Source: Fibrobacter sp. UWR2
GTDB lineage: Bacteria; Fibrobacterota; Fibrobacteria; Fibrobacterales; Fibrobacteraceae
Assembly: GCF_002210285.1 (NCBI RefSeq)
Contig: NZ_MWQE01000008.1
Location: 1-64,000, forward strand
Direction of reading: 5' to 3'
DNA length: 64,000 nt
In this document: in pieces, positions 24,593 through 31,532 of the stretch
Numbering within the stretch: position 1 is the stretch's first letter
Layout: each line of letters starts with the position of its first letter
Made by a program: the position numbers and the translations under genes
The notes under the pieces: generated by a model
What the model was told of the DNA's origin: nothing
The model's input: only the letters and a program-made list of their open reading frames with translations
Database searches by the model: none

Positions 24593-24622
24593 TTGACAAA
24601 ACGCGCGAAATTTGCTCTATTT
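24593..24622 (+). promoter_or_regulatory. Putative promoter of the small basic ribosomal-type gene
   Basis: TTGACA (24593-24598) is followed after 17 bases by TCTATT (24616-24621), with an upstream TG. The -35 flank GAATCCCTTGACAAAACG is nearly identical to that of the tRNA-Gly promoter. Confidence 0.6.
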
Positions 24623-24664
24623 GGGGGCACATTTTTAAGTTTAACCTTTAACGGAGATACAACC

Positions 24665-24760
24665 ATGCCTTGCGGAAAGAAAAGAAAGCGCAGGAAGATT
24701 GCGACCCACAAGCGTAAAAAGCGCCGTCGTCGTGACCGTCACAAAAAGAAACTTCGCTAA
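24665..24760 (+). CDS. 31-residue basic protein, AURKAIP1/COX24 (bS22/mS38-like) family
   Basis: Translating from the ATG at 24665 gives 31 residues, over half of them Lys or Arg, beginning MPCGKKRKRRK and containing ATHKRKKRRRRDRHKKK. This closely resembles the short AURKAIP1/COX24-domain proteins annotated in Bacteroidetes, which are related to mitochondrial mS38 and mycobacterial bS22, both small-subunit ribosomal proteins. A role in the 30S subunit is inferred. GGAG lies 8 bases before the ATG, a good promoter lies 45-70 bases upstream, and a terminator follows, so it is a well-formed single-gene unit that ORF length cut-offs would miss. Confidence 0.85.
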   Translation: MPCGKKRKRRKIATHKRKKRRRRDRHKKKLR

Positions 24761-24793
24761 TATCCGTTAGCATCTTCTTGTGATTTCCAAAAG

Positions 24794-24818
24794 ACGGAGT
24801 GAAAAACTCCGTTTTTTA
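24794..24818 (+). terminator. Rho-independent terminator
   Basis: ACGGAGT (24794-24800) and ACTCCGT (24806-24812) form a perfect 7-bp stem with an A-rich loop, followed by a T-run. It ends the small ribosomal-type gene and precedes argF. Confidence 0.88.
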
Positions 24819-24857
24819 GTTTTTTTTGTTTTTAGGGCTTGCCCAAAGGATTCAAAA

Positions 24858-25817
24858 ATGATCGATCGCAACAAGCATTTCCTCCGCCTCATGGACTGGA
24901 GCGAAGAAAAGATCCTCGAAACCGTCGAAATTGCCTCGCGCCTCAAGAAAGAGGTCCATGCCGGCAAGGTTTCTGACCGTCTGCACGGCCAGAACATCGC
25001 CATGTTCTTCGAGAAACCCTCGCTGCGAACCATCACCACATTCCAGGTGGGCATGAACCAGCTTGGCGGCCACGCCGTGCTGCTCGCCCCGGATTCCATC
25101 GGTCTCGGCAAGCGCGAAAGCGTGAAGGATGTCGCCCGCTGCCTCAGCCGCTGGGTGAACGCCATCGTGGTCCGCTGCTTCAAGCAGCAGCTCGTGGAAG
25201 AACTCGCCGAATTTGGTAGCGTCCCCGTAGTGAACGCCCTAACCGACGACTGCCACCCCTGCCAGGCCATCGCCTTTGCCCAGATGATTTCCGAAAACCT
25301 CGGCGGTTTCAAGAACGCCGACGGCAAGCCGAAGACTGTCGCCTTCATCGGTGACGGCAACAACGTGGCAAACTCCTTCCTCGCCCTCGCCTCCAAGGTG
25401 GGCATGAACTTCACGCTCGCCTGCCCCAAGGGTTTCGAGCAGCCGAAGAACGTGGTGGAAGAAGCCGCCGCCGGCCTCAAGAAGCACGGCTGCCAGTACC
25501 GCGTGTTCAACGACCCGAAGGAAGCCGTCAAGGACGCCGACATCCTCTATAGCGACGTCTGGGTGAGCATGGGCCAGGAAGGCGAAAAGGCCGAAAAGCA
25601 GAGCCACTTCCTCCCGTTCCAGATCAACGACGAACTCCTGAAGCTTGCTCCGGCGCACTGCAAGGTGAGCCACTGCCTGCCCGCACACCGCGGCGAAGAA
25701 ATCACGGACTCCGTGATGGACAACCTCGACGTGAACATGAGCTTCGAAGAAGCCGAGAATAGGCTTCACGCGCATAAGGCAGTTCTCTGGCAGGTAATGA
25801 CTCCGTTTAACGCCTAA
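24858..25817 (+). CDS. argF: Ornithine carbamoyltransferase
   Basis: A 319-residue enzyme that makes citrulline from ornithine and carbamoyl phosphate in arginine synthesis. Carbamoyl-phosphate motif FEKPSLRT is at about 51-58, HPCQ at 133-136, the SMG loop that closes on ornithine at 237-239, and HCLP at 272-275. The residue after SLRT is Ile where many homologues have Arg. The start at 24858 (MIDRNKHFL) has AAAGGA 8 bases upstream; an upstream in-frame GTG at 24780 would read through the preceding terminator. A strong terminator follows. No other arg gene is adjacent. Confidence 0.93.
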   Translation: MIDRNKHFLRLMDWSEEKILETVEIASRLKKEVHAGKVSDRLHGQNIAMFFEKPSLRTITTFQVGMNQLGGHAVLLAPDSIGLGKRESVKDVARCLSRWVNAIVVRCFKQQLVEELAEFGSVPVVNALTDDCHPCQAIAFAQMISENLGGFKNADGKPKTVAFIGDGNNVANSFLALASKVGMNFTLACPKGFEQPKNVVEEAAAGLKKHGCQYRVFNDPKEAVKDADILYSDVWVSMGQEGEKAEKQSHFLPFQINDELLKLAPAHCKVSHCLPAHRGEEITDSVMDNLDVNMSFEEAENRLHAHKAVLWQVMTPFNA

Positions 25818-25840
25818 ATCGCGACACACAAAAAATTAAA

Positions 25841-25872
25841 AATCCCGCCGTTTTTTCCGGCGGGATTTTTTT
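25841..25872 (+). terminator. Rho-independent terminator after argF
   Basis: AATCCCGCCG (25841-25850) pairs with CGGCGGGATT (25858-25867), with a T-rich loop and a T-tail. The stem is perfect. Confidence 0.93.
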
Positions 25873-25879
25873 ATTGGAG

Positions 25880-25902
25880 ATCCCCGCCTTCGCGGGGATG
25901 AC
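25880..25902. repeat. Dispersed-type palindrome ATCCCCGC/GCGGGGAT + GAC
   Basis: ATCCCCGC-CTTC-GCGGGGAT followed by GAC. The same plan (ATCCCCGG-TCAAG-CCGGGGAT-GAC) is found near 49652-49674. It lies between argF and trpS, outside coding sequence, and looks like a small dispersed intergenic repeat. Confidence 0.6.
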
Positions 25903-25910
25903 ACTCTATA

Positions 25911-26906
25911 CTAATACGTACCCAACAGAGAACGGACCTTTTCCATCATCGCCTTCGACTTCACGCGGGCCTTCTCCTTGCCGTACGCGAGAATCTTGTC
26001 GATTTCCTCGGTGTGGTCGAGCAGGTAGAAGTACTTCTCACGGGCTGGGCCCAAGTGTTCCTCGAGAACATTCTGGAGTTCCTGCTTCGCGTGGCCCCAG
26101 CCCATACCGCCGGCGCGGTAGCGAGCGGCGAGTGCCTCGGTCTGTTCCGGCGTGGCAAAAAGTTTGTACAGTTTGAACACGTTGCAAGTGTCGGGGTCCT
26201 TCGGTTCCTCGATGCCCTGGGAGTTCGTAACAATCTTGCCGATCTTCTTCTTGAGGGCCTTGCTCTCGAGGAAGATGTCGATAACGTTGTCGTAGGACTT
26301 GCTCATCTTGCGGCCGTCAAGACCAGGGATGATACCCGTCGTTTCCTGGAACACCGGTTCCGGAATCGTGAAGACGTCTTCGCCGAAGTGCTTATTGAAC
26401 TTGATGGCGATGTCACGTGCGAATTCCACATGCTGCTTCTGGTCCTTGCCCACGGGCACGATGTCGGCGCTGAACATCAAGATGTCGGCGTCCATCAGGC
26501 ACGGGTAGCAGTAGAGGCCCATGTTCACGTTCGCATCCGGGTCTTCGCCGGCAGCTTCGTTCTTAGCCACTTTGTCCTTGTAGGCGTGGGCGCGATTCAT
26601 GAATCCCTTCGGCGTAAAGCAGCTGAGGGCCCAGCTGAGTTCGAAAATCTCGGGGATGTCGCTCTGCTTGTAGAACAGGCCTTCTTCGGGGTTCAAACCG
26701 AGAGCAAGCCAGGTCGCCGCAATCTTGTAGATGTTCGCACGCATCTCGGCACCATTCTGAACAGTGGTGAGAGCATGGTAGTCGGCGATGAAGTAGACCG
26801 TATCGTAGGTCTTGGAAAGTTCGAGAGCGGGGCGAATTGCACCGAGGTAGTTACCCAGGTGAGGAGTACCGGTGGGCTTGATGCCCGTAAGGGAAATTTT
26901 TTTCAT
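25911..26906 (-). CDS. trpS: Tryptophanyl-tRNA synthetase
   Basis: A 331-residue class I synthetase charging tRNA-Trp. The HIGH-type motif is PHLGNYLG (15-22) and the KMSKS motif is at 200-204. GIKPTGTPHLGN, YFIADYHALTT and MFSADIVPVGKDQKQHVE are typical TrpRS segments. Length is normal. TATATTT lies 6 bases before the ATG with no Shine-Dalgarno sequence, suggesting a leaderless transcript. Divergent from rnd. Confidence 0.96.
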   Translation of the reverse strand: MKKISLTGIKPTGTPHLGNYLGAIRPALELSKTYDTVYFIADYHALTTVQNGAEMRANIYKIAATWLALGLNPEEGLFYKQSDIPEIFELSWALSCFTPKGFMNRAHAYKDKVAKNEAAGEDPDANVNMGLYCYPCLMDADILMFSADIVPVGKDQKQHVEFARDIAIKFNKHFGEDVFTIPEPVFQETTGIIPGLDGRKMSKSYDNVIDIFLESKALKKKIGKIVTNSQGIEEPKDPDTCNVFKLYKLFATPEQTEALAARYRAGGMGWGHAKQELQNVLEEHLGPAREKYFYLLDHTEEIDKILAYGKEKARVKSKAMMEKVRSLLGTY

Positions 26907-26986
26907 GGGCGCAAATATAGAAAACAGAATGATTTGTCCACAGTTCGATGCCCACCTCGTCTGTTATTTATTTAAATTTAGCGAAA

Positions 26987-28144
26987 ATGATGCAAAACGA
27001 GAATTACATCCTGGTCGACAGCGAAGAATCCCTGGCAGGGCTTCTGGCAGACCTTGAACTCTATGAGATGGCCGCCGTGGACACGGAAGCCGATTCCATG
27101 CACCATTACCAAGCCCGGCTCTGCCTCATCCAGATTACCATCGGAGAGCACCACTATATTGTAGACCCGCTCTGTTCCGTCGACATTTCCCCGATTTTCG
27201 CAACAAAGGCCATGCAGACCGTGTTTTTCCACGGAGCCGACTACGACCTGCGGCTCCTGTGGCAGGCCTATGGCTACTCTCCCAAGAAAATTTTCGACAC
27301 CATGCTTGCTGCAAAGTTTCTCGGGGCTCAGCATCTCGGCCTTGCCGACCTGGTTCGCGAGAATTTCGGTGACGAACTCAAGAAAGAGAACCAACGCGCC
27401 GACTGGACAATCCGTCCGCTTCCGCTAGAGATGTGTGAGTACGCCATTCACGATACGTTCTACCTGCACGAACTATGCGCCATCCTTTCGGAAAAACTCC
27501 TCGCGGCCGGCCGCATGGACTGGCTCATGGAACAATGCCAGGCCCTGATCGAGCATGCCAGGATGCCCAGCGAAAAAACGCGCGAGCACTGGCGCCTTAC
27601 AGGCTCAAGCCTTTTCAGCCCCTGCGGGCTCAACATCTTAAAGCACCTGTGGGAATGGCGTGAAAAGCAGGCCGAACTCATGGACAGGCCTCCCTACAAG
27701 GTCATGCCTGCAGAACTCATGCTCGCCATCGTGCGCTCGGCACAGGCACATTTCCCCGACGTGAAGGTGGAACACCTTCCCAAGCTCCCGAGGAATTTCA
27801 GGGAAGAACGGCTAGACTCATTCAAGGAAATGCTACAGACCGCCATTTCTACGCCGGAAAGCGAATGGCCAGAACGCTTGCCGAAGGCCCCGCCTCCGCC
27901 TGTGGTCCCCCATTCCGAACTGCTCGCCGCCCTCAAGTTCTGGCGTGACGAAGAAGCCGAAAAGGAACATCTCGACCCATCGCTCCTTGCAAACAGGGCC
28001 CAGCTCATCTGGCTTGCCGCACCTGGATGCATGGCTTGGGAAGAGCGTTACGCCGAAGCCCACCTAATGAACTGGCAAAAGAATATCTGGAACCGAATCC
28101 TCCGCGAAAAACTCCCCACGGCAAAGCGAATCGGCGAGGACTAG
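26987..28144 (+). CDS. rnd: Ribonuclease D
   Basis: About 385 residues. The DEDDy exonuclease motifs are VDTEADS (Asp32, Glu34; Exo I), HGADYDLRLL (Asp87; Exo II) and YAIHD (Tyr152, Asp156; Exo III). Two helical regions at about 200-290 and 310-385 fit HRDC-like domains, although their sequence is diverged. The enzyme trims RNA 3' ends, including tRNA precursors. The ATG at 26987 (or the adjacent one at 26990) is preferred because TAAATTT sits 7 bases upstream; an ATG at 26948 would add 13 unrelated residues. The cyclo-ligase gene starts 3 bases after the stop. Confidence 0.9.
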   Translation: MMQNENYILVDSEESLAGLLADLELYEMAAVDTEADSMHHYQARLCLIQITIGEHHYIVDPLCSVDISPIFATKAMQTVFFHGADYDLRLLWQAYGYSPKKIFDTMLAAKFLGAQHLGLADLVRENFGDELKKENQRADWTIRPLPLEMCEYAIHDTFYLHELCAILSEKLLAAGRMDWLMEQCQALIEHARMPSEKTREHWRLTGSSLFSPCGLNILKHLWEWREKQAELMDRPPYKVMPAELMLAIVRSAQAHFPDVKVEHLPKLPRNFREERLDSFKEMLQTAISTPESEWPERLPKAPPPPVVPHSELLAALKFWRDEEAEKEHLDPSLLANRAQLIWLAAPGCMAWEERYAEAHLMNWQKNIWNRILREKLPTAKRIGED

Positions 28145-28147
28145 CCC

Positions 28148-28738
28148 ATGAGCTTGATACCGGCAATTGCCATCTGCATCCTGGTCATGCTTGTTTTCGG
28201 GAGTAGTCCCATTGTGGAACTTGTCCTCAAGAAGCGTCGCGAAAAGAGGGGCGAAGACGTCATCAGGGACCCCTGGACCGAGATCCACGAAATTCCCGGT
28301 TACAGGGACGCGCGCAACATCGCGGCATTCTACCCCGTGAAGGGCGAACCCAATATCAAGCCTATCATCCAGGAACTTGCCATAGAGGGCCGACTTCTGC
28401 TTCCGCGTTGCGAAGGCGATGGCATCATGAACTTCTACAAGGTGAGCAGCCTGCGCAAGGACTTGGTCAAGGGACATTTCGGCATCATGGAGCCACGCGA
28501 AGGCTTCGAGAAATTCGAAGGCGAGATTCCCGTGTTCCTCGTTCCCGGAGTCAAATTCAACTGGGACGGTTGCCGCGTCGGCCACGGAAAGGGATACTAC
28601 GACAGGTTCCTTTCCAAGTACCCCAAGGCATACAAGGCAGGCATCGCCACGCCGGCACAGATTTCAAAGGAACCGCTAGCACAGAAGGAAACCGACATCA
28701 GAATGGATGTCATCATCGCCTGCAAGGAACTGTACTAG
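28148..28738 (+). CDS. 5-formyltetrahydrofolate cyclo-ligase family protein with N-terminal membrane helix
   Basis: A 196-residue protein. From residue about 58 it follows the family: NIAAFYPVKGEPNIKPII, GRLLLPRCEG, IMEPREG, VFLVPGVKFNWDGCRVGHGKGYYDRFL (the ATP/Mg loop) and ETDIRMDVIIA. The family's usual N-terminal amphipathic helix, with basic and Ser residues that help form the substrate site, is replaced by a hydrophobic segment (about residues 4-18, LIPAIAICILVMLVF) followed by KKRREKR. This predicts a membrane-anchored form. The enzyme would turn 5-formyl-THF into methenyl-THF using ATP. It begins 3 bases after rnd. Confidence 0.8.
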   Translation: MSLIPAIAICILVMLVFGSSPIVELVLKKRREKRGEDVIRDPWTEIHEIPGYRDARNIAAFYPVKGEPNIKPIIQELAIEGRLLLPRCEGDGIMNFYKVSSLRKDLVKGHFGIMEPREGFEKFEGEIPVFLVPGVKFNWDGCRVGHGKGYYDRFLSKYPKAYKAGIATPAQISKEPLAQKETDIRMDVIIACKELY

Positions 28739-28783
28739 AGGCTGACAAAAGCACTTAACACAAGGAAAAAACGGAGTTATTCA

Positions 28784-29716
28784 ATGGCTTTCAATAATGA
28801 CGGCAACCGTCGCGGTTTCAGTAGTGACCGCAGGCAAGGGTTCGGGCACGAACGTCGGTTCGAGAACCGTTTTGAAAAGAGGTTCGACAACAGGGGCGAA
28901 AGGAAATTCGAGAACAGGCGCCCCTCCCCGGACAACGTGATTACTGCAATGGGTGACGCGGATTCGCAACCGCAGGTCGCCGTCGGAGGCATTAAGGAAG
29001 TCACTGAACTTTTGACCAAGGAACCGCTGAAGGTCCACCGCGTGCTGTTCATGCACCAGTCGGGCAACCCGAAGCTCTACGAACTGCAGAAACTCGCCAA
29101 GCGCTCGCACGTGCACGTGCAGCAGGTCGACTCGAAAATTCTCGACAGCTACGCCCGCCCGAACCAGGGTGTCGTCGCGCTGATGAACGAGAAGGAACTC
29201 CTGAACTGGATGGACGTGCGCGAAGAACTCTTTGCAGCGAAAGAGAAGGGCGAAAAGAAACTTATCGCCGTCGCAACAAATATCGAAGACCCGCGCAATC
29301 TGGGCGCCTGCATCCGCAGCTGCCTCGCCCTGGGCGTCGACCTGTTCCTGATTCCCGCGAAGGGAATGTGCGGGATTACCCCGAGCGTAGCCCGCACCTC
29401 TGCCGGCGCCCTCGAAAAGATGCGCGTATGCAGGCCCGATAACCTCGAGGCCGCCGTCGGTGAACTCAAGATGGCCGGCTACCAGATTCTCGGGCTTGAC
29501 GCCGACACCGAAACGAACCTCGCCGACTTCAAGTTCGCCGACCAGGCCGTAATCGCTGTCGGCGGCGAAGACGTAGGCCTTCCGCCGTTCATCAAGAAGC
29601 AGTGCGACGCGGTGCTGCGCATCCCGATGATGCCCGAAGCGCACTCCTACAACGCATCTGTAGCCCTTTCCCTCGGACTTTACGAATTTGCAAGGCTTCG
29701 CATCAAGACGCCCTAG
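28784..29716 (+). CDS. TrmH/SpoU-family RNA 2'-O-methyltransferase
   Basis: A 310-residue SPOUT methyltransferase with RlmB-like layout. The first 50 residues are Arg/Gly/Phe-rich and probably disordered (FNNDGNRRGFSSDRRQGF). The RNA-binding L30e-like part follows (about 65-130), then the SAM-binding trefoil-knot domain with NIEDPRNLGACIRSC (motif 1), VGGEDVGLPP (motif 2) and RIPMMPEAHSYNASVALS (motif 3). It is expected to methylate a 2'-OH in rRNA or tRNA; the target cannot be told. GGAG lies before the ATG. It sits downstream of rnd and the cyclo-ligase and upstream of the RepA-like ATPase. Confidence 0.88.
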   Translation: MAFNNDGNRRGFSSDRRQGFGHERRFENRFEKRFDNRGERKFENRRPSPDNVITAMGDADSQPQVAVGGIKEVTELLTKEPLKVHRVLFMHQSGNPKLYELQKLAKRSHVHVQQVDSKILDSYARPNQGVVALMNEKELLNWMDVREELFAAKEKGEKKLIAVATNIEDPRNLGACIRSCLALGVDLFLIPAKGMCGITPSVARTSAGALEKMRVCRPDNLEAAVGELKMAGYQILGLDADTETNLADFKFADQAVIAVGGEDVGLPPFIKKQCDAVLRIPMMPEAHSYNASVALSLGLYEFARLRIKTP

Positions 29717-29771
29717 ACAGGAAGCGCCCGATAAAATTATCTTGAAACCATAAACAGAACAGAGGTCTCTT

Positions 29772-31508
29772 ATGGAAAGCGCAAGAAAAGTCATCAACAC
29801 ATTCCTCAAGACGAAGTACAATCCGAACGACCTGAAGAGCGAACTCTACAAGGCAGGCGAAGCCGCCAAGGAAGAGGGATGGACCTTCATGGACGCGAGC
29901 TTCCAGCTGGGCGGAAAGGCCCGCGACGAAGGTCTCTCTCCGGACGAAGTCGAACAGGTCTTGCGCAGGGCTTTCTCCTCGGAAAAGCGTTCCAGCGAAC
30001 GTGAAGAAGTCCACCAAGAGGCTCCCGCCGCCGCTCCCGCAGGACAGGCACCGGTCGTAGAATCCATGCCGAAGTCAACAATCATCTCGCCCCTCCCTAC
30101 GGGCATGATTTCGATGGAACAGATGCTTGCTCTTGGCCTCGACACGCAGTCGATGGAACTCCTGCAAAACTTCAAGATTGACCCCGAAGCCCTTTCCATT
30201 CCTTGGCCCGCTGCCGACTGGAGAAAAGACCTCGCGAAACTCCTTGAAGTGGCCTTCGAAAAAGACGAAACCATCGAGTTCAAGATTTCGGACACGCCCA
30301 CGGCGACCGCCGAACTCGTTTCGAATATCGTCGACCGCGACGATGCCATCAAGAAAATCATGAAGAGCCTAGACTGCCAGGACGGCGCCCTCATCTGCGT
30401 AAACGCGACAAAGGGCGGAACGGATGCGACCGACGAAAGTTGGCGTTACCGCTATGCCGTCATTGACAACCCGAAGATGTCCCTGGCCAAGCAGCTTGCT
30501 TACTACAAGGCTTTGAACCTCCCGTGCGCAGCCCTCGTGAATACGGGCGCGAACTCGGTGCAGGCCTGGGTAAAGATCGGTGCAGTTGACCGCGAGGAAT
30601 ACGACGAGCGCATTGAATTCCTATTCAAGACTCTCGATTCCCAAGGGTTCAAGATCGATTCCGCAAACAAGAGCCCCAGTTTCATGGCTCGCATGCCGGG
30701 CGTGCTGCGTGGCGGCAAGCAGCAGTACCTCATCGGCACCGAGCAGGGCGCGAAGAACTTCAAGGAATGGAAGGAATGGGTCGAGTACTCCCTCGACGGC
30801 AAGCCGCTAATCGAACTTGCCAGTGACAGCGAGGAACCGCCAAAAAAAGATGCGAGCATCATCGAGAACATGCTGCGCGCAGGCGAATTCTTCCTGTTCC
30901 AGGCCCCCCCCAAGAGCGGAAAGTCGCTCGCCCTCATGGACATGGCTCTTTCCATTTGCTACGGCGAAGACTGGTTCGGCAACGCGACCTCCTCGAACGA
31001 CGTGCTGTTCATCAACTTCGAACTCACGAAGTCCGTATTCCTGAACCGTCTCCACCTGCTCGGCAACAAGCGCGGGCTCAACGCGAGTACGCCAAAGTTC
31101 GGTTTCTTGAACCTGCGCGGTACGGCGCTCTCCCCGCTCGAGACAGCGCAGCTTATCGCGAAACGTATCGAGGGTGCCAAGAAACTCGAGAATCACGACT
31201 ACCGCGTAGTGGTCATCGACCCGATATCCGCCGTACTCCACAACCCGAAGTCCATGCGACTCACCGGATCCCCGCACCAGATTCTGATGCAGATGATCGA
31301 CACGATTATCGCGCTTACGGGCTGTGCCGTCGTTACCGCATGCAACAACGACGAATACCCCTACCTCCAGTCCCGCGCCGACAGCGTCATTTCGCTCTCG
31401 CCGGTGGAAGGCGCCCTGAACCTGTTCCAGATAAACGGGTCTTTCCGCGAATTTCCGAAAATGCTTGCCAGGGAATGCTCCTGGATCTACCCGCGCTTCC
31501 TCGTGTAG
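29772..31508 (+). CDS. AEP primase-like/RepA-type ATPase fusion with degenerate primase motifs
   Basis: A 578-residue protein. Residues 1-70 are helical, 75-115 a Pro/Ala-rich linker. Residues about 200-340 match the archaeo-eukaryotic primase-like (RepB/PrimPol) region found in AAA-ATPase proteins: RYAVIDNPKMSLAKQ, LVNTGANSVQAWV and DSANKSPSFMARMPGVLR. The acid-x-acid motif reads DNP (232-234) and SxH reads SVQ (262-264), so polymerase chemistry is probably lost. Residues about 360-578 are a RepA/AAA_25-type RecA-fold ATPase with Walker A APPKSGKS (378-385) and Walker B VVVIDPIS. It may bind DNA or RNA in an ATP-dependent way. The RlmD-like gene starts 24 bases later. Confidence 0.72.
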   Translation: MESARKVINTFLKTKYNPNDLKSELYKAGEAAKEEGWTFMDASFQLGGKARDEGLSPDEVEQVLRRAFSSEKRSSEREEVHQEAPAAAPAGQAPVVESMPKSTIISPLPTGMISMEQMLALGLDTQSMELLQNFKIDPEALSIPWPAADWRKDLAKLLEVAFEKDETIEFKISDTPTATAELVSNIVDRDDAIKKIMKSLDCQDGALICVNATKGGTDATDESWRYRYAVIDNPKMSLAKQLAYYKALNLPCAALVNTGANSVQAWVKIGAVDREEYDERIEFLFKTLDSQGFKIDSANKSPSFMARMPGVLRGGKQQYLIGTEQGAKNFKEWKEWVEYSLDGKPLIELASDSEEPPKKDASIIENMLRAGEFFLFQAPPKSGKSLALMDMALSICYGEDWFGNATSSNDVLFINFELTKSVFLNRLHLLGNKRGLNASTPKFGFLNLRGTALSPLETAQLIAKRIEGAKKLENHDYRVVVIDPISAVLHNPKSMRLTGSPHQILMQMIDTIIALTGCAVVTACNNDEYPYLQSRADSVISLSPVEGALNLFQINGSFREFPKMLARECSWIYPRFLV

Positions 31509-31532
31509 CAAGCACCACAAGAGTAAAATCAG

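Noticed and set aside
24780-24857. Longer argF starting from GTG 24780
   Set aside because: It would be translated through the terminator stem at 24794-24812, and the extra residues do not resemble the family; AAAGGA supports 24858.
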